This document shows, piece after piece, positions 21,987 through 33,862 of a stretch of 64,000 nucleotides of DNA. The translations under genes and the position numbers were made by a program. The DNA is from Aurifilum marmelostoma (Eukaryota; Ascomycota; Sordariomycetes; Diaporthales; Cryphonectriaceae), in assembly GCA_027559495.1 (NCBI GenBank), contig JAMXSV010000008.1:496001-560000 (forward strand), written 5' to 3'. The number at the start of each line of letters is the position of its first letter. Position 1 is the stretch's first letter. The notes under the pieces were generated by a model. The model was given only the letters and a program-made list of their open reading frames with translations. It searched no databases and was not told where the DNA came from.

Positions 21987-24900
21987 ATGGGTGTCGAGTC
22001 GAAGAAGGCGCCTCCGCTCCCAGCCCCCACCGAGGAGTCCGAGTCAACCATCACCAAGTCGGACCTCGCGCCCTCTGACGTCTCCCAGCCCACCGACGAG
22101 AAGTCGTCCTACTCTCTCCCCGAGGACGGCACTCCCGTCACCATCAAGACCCGCGGCCACAAGTCCAACAAGTCACAGACCTCCCTGCTGATCGAGTACT
22201 TTGAGGGTGGCAAGGTCACCACCAACCCTGGCACCAGCGGCAGCCGCAAGCCAAGCGTGCGCGTCCGCCTCACCCCCGTCCAAGAACCGCAAGACCGATC
22301 ACATCCAGATCACAGAGACCAAGTCGTCTGCCGGCGGTCGCAAGGCCTCACTGACCCGCCGCACCGACCGCGCCGCCACCCTGACCCCGACCCAGGTCAG
22401 GTCCGACGAGGCACTGTCCATCTCGAGTGCCGGCGACGCCGAGGACGCGCGAAGCATGGCTTCCTACCAGTCCGCCACCGAGGAGTCCAATGTGTCCAGA
22501 AACCCCATCGAGGTCGACATCGACTCCAGCGGCCGTCATCGCCGCCGCCGTCCTGCCAGTCCTCTGATCCCTGCTGCCGACAGCAGCAAGGCCTCCTATC
22601 AGCCCGGCAACATGTCTGATATCTCTGCTATCCCTACCGACAGCTTTCTCGACGGCTCAGGCCCGTCGCGGTACGAGGAGAAGCGCAGCAAGAGCCCCCT
22701 CGCGGACCAGAGAGGTCCTGGGTGGCGCCGCTGCCGGCCTGGCCGCCGCCGCCGTCGCAGACAAGGTGCGCAGCAAGAGCCGGTCCGAGCTGACGGACAG
22801 GGAGAGGGCCGTCATGTCCAAGTCTAGGGACCGAGACAGGTCCGAGAGGAGGCACAAGTCCAAGCACCGCAAGAGCAGTGGCAGCGAGCACCCCTCCGAG
22901 TCTGGCAAGTCCTCGTCCCGCAGGAGGTCCAGCAAGGAGCACAACCAGGAATCTGTCGTGTCTGGGGCCGACTCGAGCGTGCTCTCCTCGGCCATCTCGC
23001 ATGGCCACCGCTCCGTGGACGCAAGCTCGGTGCGTTCCGGCGTCTCGAGGTCCTCCATCAACAACCCAAAGCTGCTCGAGACGGTGGAGGACGCCATCCG
23101 GCGGCTCATCCTGCCTGAGCTGGTTGCCATCAAGAGGGAGCAGAGCAAGCGCGAGGCACGCCAGAGCTCTGTGTCCAGCGGGACCACCCTGTCCAAGGAC
23201 GACGCGGAGAACGAGCACCGTCGCTCGGGATACTCGAGCAAGTCCCGTGAGAATCTCAGCCGCAGGGTCTCTCGGGATAGGGAGGCCCGCCATGAGCTGC
23301 TCGAGAGCCCTGCCCCGAGCATGGACCAGGACTCGGTGGACGAGTCTCTGCATGAGATCGAGGAGGTGCCCCGTGGCCATGACAAGCTCAAGGCTGCCGC
23401 CGCCGGGGCCGCGCTCGGTGCTGTGGGCGCGGCTGGTGCCCTGCGCGAGAACAACTCGCAAGCCACCGCTCGGGAGCAGCGCCGTCGCCGCAGGGCCGAG
23501 GCCAAGAGTCGTGTGTCTGACCGTTATGCCGACGAGGAGGAAGACGTCGAGCCTGCGCCGCCGATGCCGCTAATGAGCGAGATCAACCCGTCAGAGATGA
23601 CGAGAACGTCCATCATGTCTGCCGACACGGACAGCCACTCCGCCACCGAGGAGCTCGCGCCCATACTACAAGTTCCCAAGGGCACGCCGTCCATCGACTC
23701 GAGGTCTACCGGCACGGCCAGCCCCACGCCGACGAGGAACTCGTCTCACCTGCAGTCCGCACTGGGGATGCAGCATGCCAACATCTCCCATGGCGACCTC
23801 AGGACCCTGCCTCAGCGGAGGACCGGAGGCCTCGAGGAGGAGTACGAGCAGGAGTACATGCGCAAGGCTCCCATCCGCGACGACTCGTACGAGGACGAGG
23901 AGGAATACGAGGACGAGCCGGGCTACAACAACTACTACAACACCCAGGAGGTCCCACCTCCCCTCAAGTATGTGCCCTACCAGCCTGAGCGCCGCGGTCT
24001 CAGCCCCATCCCCAGTGTGTCGGGCTACACAGAGGGCGGCAGCGAGCTCCACCGCGAGTCCAGGATATCTCATCGTACATCAGACTCGTATTCTTCTCCC
24101 GAGAAGTCTCTCCGCAGGGGCGGAGAGACACCCAGCCTCCTCAGCCAGGAGTCCTTCAGGGACGACCGCAGCGTCACCAGCTCGAGGACTGGCTACAGGA
24201 ACACCACCTACACCGACGACAGCGAGCTGGACCGTTTCACAACCGGCACAGCAATGCGTGCTGTCGGCGCCAGGGGCGACCTCGTCCCCTCTCCTGCTGG
24301 TGTGGAGTCGCATGTCGCCTCGCTGGTCGAGGGCTCTGCTCTGGACGAGTCTGTTCTCACTGGCGAGTCGGGCCGAAGTGGTCAGCAGCGACCCAATCGT
24401 GCGTCTGCGGCTGCTATGGAGGCCGCTGCCATGCTGGAAGAAGACGGACAGATGGCTGCTAGCTCCCGCGAGCAGACACCAGAGCCACCACGCGTGGTCG
24501 AGGAAGACACCGTCTCCGAGCTGTCAGAAGACCAGGATCCCCACCACTCGCAACATTATCAGGAGTATGACCTTGACAAGTATGGTCGGAAGGTTCCCAT
24601 CTCCAGGTATCAGCACGCCCCGACCGCCTCTGAGGCTGCCATCACCGGTGCTGCTGTTGGCGCAGCGGCCGCCGCTCTGAGGGCCGCCGCCAAGGGCAAG
24701 GGCAAGCACAAGCAGCCTGAAGCCGAGTTCGTTGAGGAGGGCGAGTGGATGGGAGAGGGTGTCCAGAGGAACAAGTCTTTCAAGGATCGCACACGCGAAG
24801 GATTCCTGCCAGCGAACACGCCGACGCACAGCGTTGATCGCCTGGACGAATATGACAGACCCAGGGTCGGACACAGCGGGCTGCCAGACGCCGACGATCC

Positions 24901-27474
24901 TCTGCCCGAGATAGGATATTTCGCGCATGATAGCGACGCACTGACGAACCCGTCGCGGATGAGCGACCGTCTCAGCGCCACAGAGGAGGCCCACAGAGGC
25001 CAGTGGCAGGAGGAAGAGCCCATAACGCCCACGCAGGAGAGCATCCATGGTCGTCATGGCATCACACTCGACGAGGCCGCAGGCGCTGCTGCGGTGGCAA
25101 CAGCCGCAGCCATGGCACACTCTCACAGCCGACAGTCCGATGATGGCACTATGGACGACGACGACGACGACGACGACGACGAGTGGCACCGCACGGACGA
25201 GGACCGCAAGCGCGACACCATCGTGACCAACCCTTATGAAGGGACGAGTCCTCTGGCCAACGCTCCTGGTCTCGACATTGAGTTCCCCGGCGGTGTGCCT
25301 CAGTATGATCCTCTGGCCTACATGAACTATGGCTCCAGAAGTCCCTTCGGGCCCAAGATCGACGAAGGATACATCTCACAGGGTCCTAACAGGACTCCCG
25401 ACATCAAGGGCAAGGCCCTCGACTATTCCGCGCAGCCTCCCATGCCTGGTGGTGTCGACTCCCTCTTCAACTCTCAGGACCCTCAGTACATGGCCGGCGC
25501 GCCGCAGGGCCTGGGCTCTCCCCTGTATGATGCTGCTACCGGCGCGGGTATCGAGCAGATCGAGTCCAAGGACATCATTGCTCTGATGCAGCATCTCATG
25601 GTCCGTGACGCCCAGCGCAGTGCTCGCGACACCGAGATTCTTGTCACCCTCGTCCGTACTGCGGCCGAGATGCGGAACTCGTTCGACGACATCAAGAGGC
25701 TCCTCGCCGACACTGAAGACGTCATCATCACCGAGGTCAAGGACAACACCGAGAAGACTGTTCAGCGTCATATCGGTGGCCCTCGGCCCTTCCCTGGCAG
25801 CGGTGCGAGGTCCGTCCAGACTGGCTCCCAAGCCGGCGGCACAGACAACGACAAGAAGACTCGCAACCTGTGGCGGCGAGCGATCAAGGGCCTCAGTGCC
25901 AAGGGGACCAACGACCTGACCAGGATCGAGGACATGCTCATGCAGCTGCTGGGAGAGGTTGACGTGCTCAAGGCACAGACTGCCCAGGGCGGCACGGCCC
26001 AGGACAGCGGCCCGTCCCTCGACAACCTCCAGCCTGCGGTTCAGTATGAGCAGGACAAGGGCTACGAGCCCGAGGGGCAGGCTGGCACTTCGACGGCCAG
26101 CTACGCCAGCCAGTCTGGCCATCTCTCCATTCCTCGCAACCCGTCTGCCGGGTACCAGCGACAGGTGTCGGGACACCGCATAAGTACCGTGCCCGAGGGA
26201 GACGAGGAAGACCAGTACGAGGACGACAACGTTGTGATCCACAGCCGCAGCGATGCAGACATGACGAGCCCTGTCCACGAGATCACGCGTGTCAGCTCGG
26301 TACCTCCAGGCACCCCACCACAGATGCCAGCAGCAGCACACCAGGTGTCCCTGAGCAACGAGAACACCCCGCGCATGGGCGTGGACAAGGGCAAGAAGCA
26401 CAAGTCCAGCGGGTCATCCAGCTGGTTTCCCAAGATTTCCCGCTGGTCCGAGACAACAGCCTCCAGCGTCGGCAAGGCCTTCCGCAAGTCCAAGGACACG
26501 GACGCCAACTCCTTCCGGGCACACTCTCGTTCCGGCTCTAGCATAGGCGACTACGATGACTACCCGGTGGACCCCGTCAGCGTGGATCAGCTTCACTCGG
26601 GCTTCTCTGATCCCAACCTCCACCCGCAGACGCAGCGGCACGATCCTAACCAGATCGAGACCAACATGGAGTTCACCATGGCTGGTGTCAGCCGGACGCC
26701 CGTCCCAACGGAGCACGCTCCCGGGAATGACGAGCACAGCCTCCCCCAGAACCCCTTCCTCCAACATTATGATACCCCCGAGGATCCAAAGTACAGGGCT
26801 CACCGCAACTCGGTGAACCTGCAACACCCGCAGCCCCGGCAGGGCCAGACGGAGCACTTCCGGACGCTCGAGACGTCGGCCCAGGACTTTGACCAGCCCA
26901 TATCCCCCGATTCCAACTGGGGTTCAGTGACGAGTCTGACCCGCTTCACCCCGCAACAACACCAGCCCAGGTTCGGCGGCAGTTCGGTATCCCAGGAACA
27001 CTCACAGTACACCTGGGAGGGTGCCCCATCACCGACAGGCGACCCCTCCTCGTCCAGTGCGCCGCCTCGACCCCCCAAGGAGCCGATCGATGGGCTCTCA
27101 TCGCCCACGCGGGGCGTAACCCCGACCCGAAACCGCATCTCCGCGCTCGGCTACAAGCCTGCCGGCAGCCCAAAGCCGGAGAACCGCAACCTCCAGAACG
27201 TCCGTGGTGGCCCGGCCCGGCGACCCAGTGGACCTCGCGCCATGGGCACTCGTAGCCCGGCGCCGCCCGAGGGCCAGGCTGAAGACCGGAGGAGGAAGAG
27301 AGGTACGCGCCGAAGCTTTTCTTTGCGAGATGGGTTTGCCTGATTAGGAAGACAACATGATAGCTACAGGGATTAGGTAGCGGTCTGAATCTGAGAACAA
27401 TTTACTGACGTTTAAGCGTGAACCCACCAGATACCTTCGGCACCATCGGCTCGCAGGACTCAGATACCTTCTAG
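21987..27474 (+). CDS. Very large low-complexity protein (two apparent frameshifts)
   Basis: Starts MGVESKKAPPLPAP and, after correction, encodes about 1785 aa. The frame moves by one base twice near the 5' end: at the C5 run 22273-22277, where VRVRLTP should continue into SKNRKTDHIQITETK, and near 22708-22715, where SPLADQ should continue into EVLGGAAAGLAAAAV. From there one frame runs for more than 1500 codons. A 128-base intron (27303-27430) then joins RRKR to a terminal exon encoding DTFGTIGSQDSDTF and the stop, replacing a short unspliced tail. The protein is Ser/Asp/Glu/Arg-rich and disordered, with RS-like patches, two Ala/Gly zipper-like segments (AAAAGAALGAVGAAGAL; AAITGAAVGAAAAALRAAA), a poly-Asp run near 25155, and a more ordered helical part around 25560-25960. 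No domain is recognised; I assign no function. Confidence 0.75.
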
Positions 27475-29343
27475 GAGAAGGTCGGCTCGCCCTTTGAGGG
27501 CTGGCTGCGTGCCATCGACGATGCTCTTGATCGGTAGAAACGACCGTCGAAGATTCAACTGTTGAAAAATCTGCTGGAGTGTATGGAAATCCGGGAGAGC
27601 AAGGAAGACTGGAGACTGGGGACGATATCCCGCATCAGAAAATATATGCGACATCGTGCAGGTACGAAGATGCATCTTCGCGGCGTGGTGAACAGGCAGC
27701 GGAAGGGGCTTTGGATGCAGACCTCTTGGAAGAGGTCAAGGTTCTTTAGGCACCTACAGAACCACCTGATGATCCACGAGCAATGCCGTGGGCGAGAAAG
27801 AAGTAGAGCTGCTGGCCAGCTTCGGGTACACCGGCTGCATGGTGCGCGTTATCCAGGCTCAACAACCTCATCATCATCATCATCATCACCTTTTACATCG
27901 GAGGGGGAGGAGATGCGCGTGGGCAGCTCGTTGAACTCTGCCCAGCCGTCCTCTTTACACCCTTCCGAGTCAGCTTCTCAAGCATTGATGAGAGCGCCAT
28001 CGGATTCATTTCATTCAACAGATGAACAATCTTCAAGCGAGTGTTTATAGATTCTGCTGTTGTCCAAGTTGATGGACTTCTTATTCTTTCTTCTTTCCTT
28101 TTTCTCCTTGAAAACACATAATCATTTGAAGGTTCCGCGGGAGGGGTTCGCTGGGGAAAAGCGATGGTAAACGTACAAAACAAAAGGCATGCAGGATATT
28201 TGCATAGGCGAGATCAATTTTTTTCTTTCATGACGACACGAATGCAATCATGGTCTGTGGTTTTCGAGAGGAAGAACTGTGGGAAACGGGGAGGCCAGGC
28301 CAGCGAGGGAACGCAACGAAGCGGTAATGATTTGGGAGTGAGCGAAAGGAGGCTCGTAGATGGAATGGAAGGTAGCGCACGCTCTGCTTAGATTCCTGGG
28401 CGGGAGTGAATCCGGTGGTGGAAATGGAGATGTGAATAGGAAAAGTCAGGCATGCGTGCTGGAGTAGGCAGGAAGAGCGAGCATTCAGAAGATCTATCTT
28501 CTCTCTCTCACACATATTTCTGTTCTACTCATTCTACATGTGTTGAGTAACCTGCTAGATACCCCCAGCCTCTTTGATGAGGAAAGAATTCCGAAGACGG
28601 TCGTTTTCATCATTAGAATCTTTTAGGATTGAGAGGAGGACGGAGTCGCAATCGGTCGATGCTGCTGAACAGGATTTCCAGCCTGGCCTGGAGCGGAAGC
28701 CCCTCACCTCCCCCCCCCCCCCTAAAAAAAAAAAAGGGTCAGTAATATTGAGACAAGGCTCGCTTGCTTATGAAAGCCATGCCCACCTCAAGGCTGACGC
28801 AATCAAGGCGATAGTATATTCATTGTTCGTAAAAGTTGAATAGAGTCGTCATACAGACTGCTAGTCAGCCCACATTACCAATCGACATGGCAAAAGGGCG
28901 TCCGGCTGGGCTAGACACAAACAAGGCTGTCAATCGCAGAAGCGGGTCGGGGGGGGGGGGGTGAAGAGTGCGGCTTAATAAGCGTTGATAAACGCCAAGC
29001 TTGTATATGTAAGCTGGGGGAAACAGCGGGGAGCCAATCAGGTTGCGGTTGATGGTCTGGAGGCCGAGCGCCGAGGCTGCTTTGGAATGCTTCCAAATCA
29101 AAAGGGGTCGATGAGGAAGGTTTGGTGGTGTGGTGGTATGTCTATCGTGTATTGCATCATTTTCAGAATGAGGGGGAGGAAAGAGACATGTTGGTTGTTC
29201 TGTGATGAGGGTGGAAAGAAGTATATCTAGAGTCGATGATGCCCCGTTGAATTGGGAAAAATACAGTAATATATCATCATCAATATCACCCACCCATTCT
29301 CACACAAATCCCATACCTTTTCAGCACATAATATCAAAAAGCA
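27475..29343. other. Intergenic region, 3' of the large protein and 5' of the SDR gene
   Basis: 1.87 kb. C10 and A11 runs lie side by side near 28710-28735 and a G10 run near 28950. An open frame at 27562-28050 was considered and rejected. No gene is supported. Confidence 0.55.
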
Positions 29344-30133
29344 ATGGCCTCAACATCCTCCTCCTCCCGCGTGGCCCTCATCTTCGGCACCGGCTCCAAC
29401 ATAGGCGCCGCCCTGGTCAAGGGTTTCCTCGGCGCCGGCTACCACGTGGCGACCGTCTCGCGCTCCAAGCCCGCCGCCACCACCACCAACGTCCACGCCA
29501 TCCAGGCGGACCTCTCCGACCCCAAGGCCGTGCCGGGCGTCTTCAGCCAGCTGGCCTCGGCAGGGCTGGCCTTCCCCTCGGTGGTGATCTGGAACGCGGC
29601 TGCGGTGTCGCCCCCTTCGGACCCGGAGAACCCGCTCGAGGTGGACGAGGAGGCGTTTTCTCGGGACCTCGACCTCATGGTGAAGAGCCCTTATATCGCT
29701 GCCCGCGAGGCCGTGCGGGTCTGGAGGAAGAAGGAGGATGGGGAGGGGAGGAAGGGGACGTTCATCATGACGGGCAACTTTTTGCCCAGGAAGATCCTGC
29801 CGGCGCCGGCGCTGGTGGGCCTGGGGATCGGCAAGAGTGGTGCGAATTACTGGGTTGGGCTGGCGGACGCGGCGTTCAAGGAGAAGGGGATCCGGTAGGT
29901 TCTTTTTTGGTTCCCTTTCCCATCGCGGACAAAGAAATAGTGAGCGCTTGCTGACTGGTGACGGACGCCCTGATATTAGATTCTTCTTTGCCGATGAGCG
30001 CACGCCGCAGGGTCAGCCTGTGGGTAGCAAGCCGGACGGTGAGGGACACTTCAAGATGTTCCAGCAGCTGCTGGAGGACAAGGAGCTGCCGCACTACGTC
30101 ACGTTTGTGAATGGGAAGTACCAGGAGTTCTAG
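29344..30133 (+). CDS. Atypical short-chain dehydrogenase/reductase
   Basis: Two exons, 29344-29894 and 29980-30133 (85-base GT-AG intron), 234 aa. An N-terminal Rossmann fold is clear: VALIFGTGSNIG has the Gly-x-Gly-x-x-x-Gly nucleotide loop (Gly15, 17, 21), D56 lies in the ADLSD adenine-ring motif, and WNAAA matches the NNAG structural motif. Aligned on GIGKSGANYW, the active-site Lys is kept (Lys164) but the catalytic Tyr four residues earlier is Leu160, and the usual Ser region reads MTGNF. So classic SDR oxidoreduction by Ser-Tyr-Lys is doubtful; it may bind NAD(P) without catalysis, or use the nearby Tyr169. The second exon (RFFFADERTPQG...KYQEF) is a short C-terminal region. Substrate unknown. 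Confidence 0.82.
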
Positions 30134-30380
30134 GCAGAAGGAAGATGTTGGGGAGAGCCTCGGTTCTCAGTTAATCGAGGACAGGAAAGGAAAGAAAAAA
30201 AGAAAAAAACAAAGAATCAAGAAGAAGAAGAAAAAAAGTCCGTTCTCTTCTAAGATCAATTCCAGAAGTAAATGACAATATGACATGGTCCTTTCACAAC
30301 CTTCTCTGCTGCCCCCTCCTGACAAGACTTCCTCGGAGATGCAAGAAATCGGGGGTCGTTGTAGCTTGTCTCACGTGCGC

Positions 30381-30408
30381 TGTGTGTGTGTGTGTGTGTG
30401 TGTGTGTG
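30381..30408 (+). repeat. (TG)14 microsatellite
   Basis: Perfect dinucleotide repeat of 14 units in intergenic DNA. Confidence 0.95.
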
Positions 30409-32985
30409 CCCCAGCGCCTGCTTGCAACCCCAAAAGTCGCGCCATCCAATTCCAACAGCACGTTGTGCAGGCGGCTTGAGTCGGTGGTGTGTTCCATCCC
30501 ATCTCCAAGGGGGGAGGGGGAAAAAGGGCACTATTACCCCCATTTTACCTAAACATGCTTCTTTCATGGATGGCTGGTGCAACGCGCCCCCCCCCCCCCC
30601 TCTGACAGGGTTCATACTGTACATGCTTTTTTGACTGCCGTAGTATATTGTATGTGTTTCAATGTATCATGCAGTGTCCGGATCACACACAAGGCATTGT
30701 CCACTAGGACACAAACGACTGGCTGTAAGAGTATTGTTTTACTTGCTGGCCCCCTGCCTTGTCAATAAGTTAGGCGACCTGTTGGTCGTATTCGAGTGAG
30801 TCTCTTGATCGTCATGAGCTAATGAATGATCCAAATGGAGACGAATATTTCATCAGCCTCTTGAAAGAAAAAGAGAGAATTCTGGTCGCCCTGGTGACAG
30901 GTCTGGACCAGTGAGTCAGCCAAGAAGAAAGGCAGTGTGGAAACAAGGAAAGGAACATAAAAAGATTTCAAAAAGAGAGGAAGGAAACAACGACAAAAAA
31001 AAAAATCTGCTTTGTTTCGTCATTGACGTGGAGACCGTGTTCAGGGGCAGTCCTGGAGTCAGTCATCCGCCCCTAGCCGTTCCTTTTTTCTTCCCTTCTT
31101 CATCATTGTCCGTTCAGTAGCGCAGTTTCCCCGGATTCTCGCTCGATCCCGCGCGGTCATTTTTCTATTTAGTTTTTTTTCCCCTTCTTTCTCAGCCCTG
31201 GAGATCCACTCACACGCAGGTCGAGCCCGCTGTCCAGGAGCCGAGGCGAGAAGGGGAGAGGGGCCAGGGCGAGTGAAGCCCTCGCGGGGCTTGGGCCACC
31301 TCGAGGTCTCCTTTTTTTTCTTCTTCTTCTGTTTCCATACCATCCAGAGTGGCATCGTGGGTAAATAACCACGCATGTCATGTGTCCGCAAGCATCACCA
31401 CGGCCTTGCCGCACAGCACGAGCCAGGCATCCAGGAGAGAGATGGGCATCGGATCCACATGTAGAGAGGTCACGTAGGGACCCCCCCCCCCGCCTTGGAG
31501 TGACACGACGGCCAAGTCACCATGCTTCTTCTCTTTTGCCGAGGGCCTCTTCACCGTCCTCGACCTGCCGTCTCACAAGCTGCAGGAGCTATGGGAAGGG
31601 AGAGGAGGAGAACAGCCTGTCGGGTGGAGACCTCTGTTCCCCCCTCGTCCTCCTCCTGCGCTGGACGGACGGACAGCTTGTCCCTAGCTCTCGAGCATCA
31701 CGGGGCCAGCCCTAAAATCCGGGGTCGACAGCCTTTCCCTTGTCGCTGTTCCAGGAATAGCTCTGCGAGATGCCAACGGGGAGGGGCCCATCTCCCTCTT
31801 GTCTCATCACACGCTTTTCGCGAGGGACTTCCTAGTTTGTGCAAGGAAGGACGGGCCCACAGGTAGCTATGTTGCTGGTTTCCCATCGAGATGACACGAG
31901 AGCTTCCTTGGGGAGGAGGAGGACGAGGACGAGGACCAGGAGGAACATACATCAGCCAAGTCTCTCCACCGTGCCGTAAAGTATTTCGCATCGTGGGCTG
32001 GTGGACGATGGATGTACAGTACACGTGTGTACAAGTGGGCTCGGGCGCAGTAGACGTGATCTCTCCTCATGTATTGCACATGTTTCGTCACAGCGCCAAG
32101 TCACGACAAGTGGCCGTGGCTGGTGTGTGGTCTCCCTCTCAGCTCCAAGCCTAGAACATCATTTTTCTCTTCCACAGGGCATCACTGACCCTTTTTTTTT
32201 TTCTTTCTTCTTCCTTTGCCAAGGTACCAACTAAGTACAAGGTCAGCTGGGCAGTACACACAAGGTAACCGAAAGCCAGGAGATGAATCAGAGAAGGGGG
32301 GGGGGGTTTCCGGAGGGGGCGCCAACAAGAGACAGAAATTGAATGATGCGCAACCTCTGGGTCAGGCCAAACAAGGCAGTGCGTGGAACCCAGAGGGCGG
32401 TACAAGCCCATCCCGCCCTGGGAACATGACTAAAAAGTTGTCGCGGGAAGGGAATCGATGGGGTAATTCTTACCCCATAGAAAACCACAGACAGCAGGTT
32501 AACAGGTCTCATGACCACAGAGGCAACTGAAGGGGCCCCGGCCCCCTGTAACCAGTCCAAGCCCCCTTGCCCGTTAACTGCAAAGTGTAGCGGGTTCCAG
32601 GGCCACTTTCAACCTCCCAGCGCCTGTAAGCCCGGCCCGCCCAAGCTGTCTCGTGCCAGAAATTTTTCACCTTTTACACTGGAGAGTGCTTTGTTTTTTT
32701 CTCTTCTTGTTGTTACTAGCCAAGGGGGGGGAGAAAAGAAAAAAGGTACTTTGGTGGTCAGTTGTCATGCCCCCTTTACCCATGTACCAAGTTTGAAAAA
32801 AAAGGGAAATTTCTTTTTTTTTTTTTCCTTCCCACCACCCCTCGGACAATGTGTCATGGCGTTCCAATGTACCCGTCACAAGATGGCGTCTCCCTTGTTT
32901 TGTCATTTGTTGCAAATTTCGTTCTCCAAGGGAGCCTTGGAGAGGGAGGGTCGTTAGTTGCGTGACCTTTTCCTGTCGTGCTCCC

Positions 32986-32993
32986 TATATAAG
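32986..32993 (+). promoter_or_regulatory. TATA box of the DUF3602 gene
   Basis: TATATAAG lies about 330 bases upstream of the proposed start codon, followed by a C/T-rich leader with (GT)n, (CT)n and a long A-run. A sharp TATA with a long pyrimidine leader suits a strongly expressed or stress-responsive gene; that inference rests only on motif and position. Confidence 0.5.
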
Positions 32994-33322
32994 TCCTTTT
33001 GCCCTCCTTCTCATGTAGACCTGCCCCCCCCCCCCCCACACACATATGAAGCCCTCTTGTGAAATATACCACATACAATACATCATCAGTCACTGACGAT
33101 ACTCGATCAATTTTACCTATCCTCCTCGAAAGAATACTTTACATCAAACTTGTGTGTGTGTGTGTGTTGAGAACTCACCACCTCTCTCTCTCTCACACAC
33201 AACATACACTCTCTCTCTTGAGGAAGCGCAACAAATTCCCCCCCACCCCTGCTCTTCCTATATCAACCCAAAAAAAAAAAAAAAAAACTACCACACATAA
33301 AACAATATCAACAACAACAAAA

Positions 33323-33862
33323 ATGCCGTCCCGCTACACAATCACCGAGCCTCACCCCACCGTCGCCCAAAACACCTACGTCCACGCAGGCCGAGGCGGC
33401 GCAGGCAACCACTTCCGCGCCCCGCTGACAACCTCCCCCGCCGGCGTGCCCACCCCCATCCACCCCGTAGCCACCAACCTCAGCACCACCTCCACCGCCA
33501 GCACCTCCTCCTCGACCTCGTGCTCCTCCTCCTCCTCCTCCTCCTCGGCAGGCCGCCGTTTCTACTCCGGCAGGGGAGGCGCCGGCAACGCCCACAGCCA
33601 CATCGAGCGCCCCGTCCTCTCCTTCGAGGACGAGTTCTCCCCGCGCCGACCGCAGGGGCCAGGCCCAGGCCCGCTCCGGCTACCATGTCGGCCGCGGCGG
33701 CGCCGGCAACTTCGCCTCGGGCCTGGCGGGGCCCTCCCCGCGGGCGCCGGCGGCAAGAAGAAGAGCAGGCAGGACAGCGCGAGTTCCGTGTCTAGCTCGG
33801 GCAGCAGCAGTGCCGGCTCGGGCGTGCTGCGGCGCCTGAGCGGGGTGTTTGGCAAGCACTGA
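33323..33862 (+). CDS. DUF3602 (GRGGAGN-repeat) small protein, paired apparent frameshifts
   Basis: About 179 aa starting MPSRYTITEPHP after an A-rich context (aacaaaaATG). Two copies of the family signature GRGGAGN are in frame (residues 23-29 and 83-89), separated by a Ser/Thr-rich linker with a Ser run. A third copy (GYHVGRGGAGNF, bases 33690-33710) is encoded in another frame. It becomes in-frame if one base is removed near 33640-33650 and one C is added in the C4 run 33736-33739, after which the original frame resumes with GAGGKKKSRQDSASS. The C-terminus is Ser-rich and ends LRRLSGVFGKH. Family members include yeast Par32, a TORC1-responsive regulator of ammonium uptake; they are small and disordered. 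Family identity is well supported; function is inferred only. Confidence 0.85.
   Translation: MPSRYTITEPHPTVAQNTYVHAGRGGAGNHFRAPLTTSPAGVPTPIHPVATNLSTTSTASTSSSTSCSSSSSSSSAGRRFYSGRGGAGNAHSHIERPVLSFEDEFSPRRPQGPGPGPLRLPCRPRRRRQLRLGPGGALPAGAGGKKKSRQDSASSVSSSGSSSAGSGVLRRLSGVFGKH

Larger units (their letters stand above)
30134..33322. other. 3.2-kb intergenic region upstream of the DUF3602 gene
   Basis: Holds a TG microsatellite, several C/G homopolymers of 8-14 bases and C/T-rich tracts. The last 340 bases look like a core promoter and leader for the DUF3602 gene. No gene is supported in the rest. Confidence 0.55.

Noticed and set aside
27562..28050. 162-codon plus-strand open frame after the large gene
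   Set aside because: Basic and Ser-rich without a domain; another frame nearby is also partly open, and there is no promoter or splice logic, so it is more likely 3' UTR or spacer.
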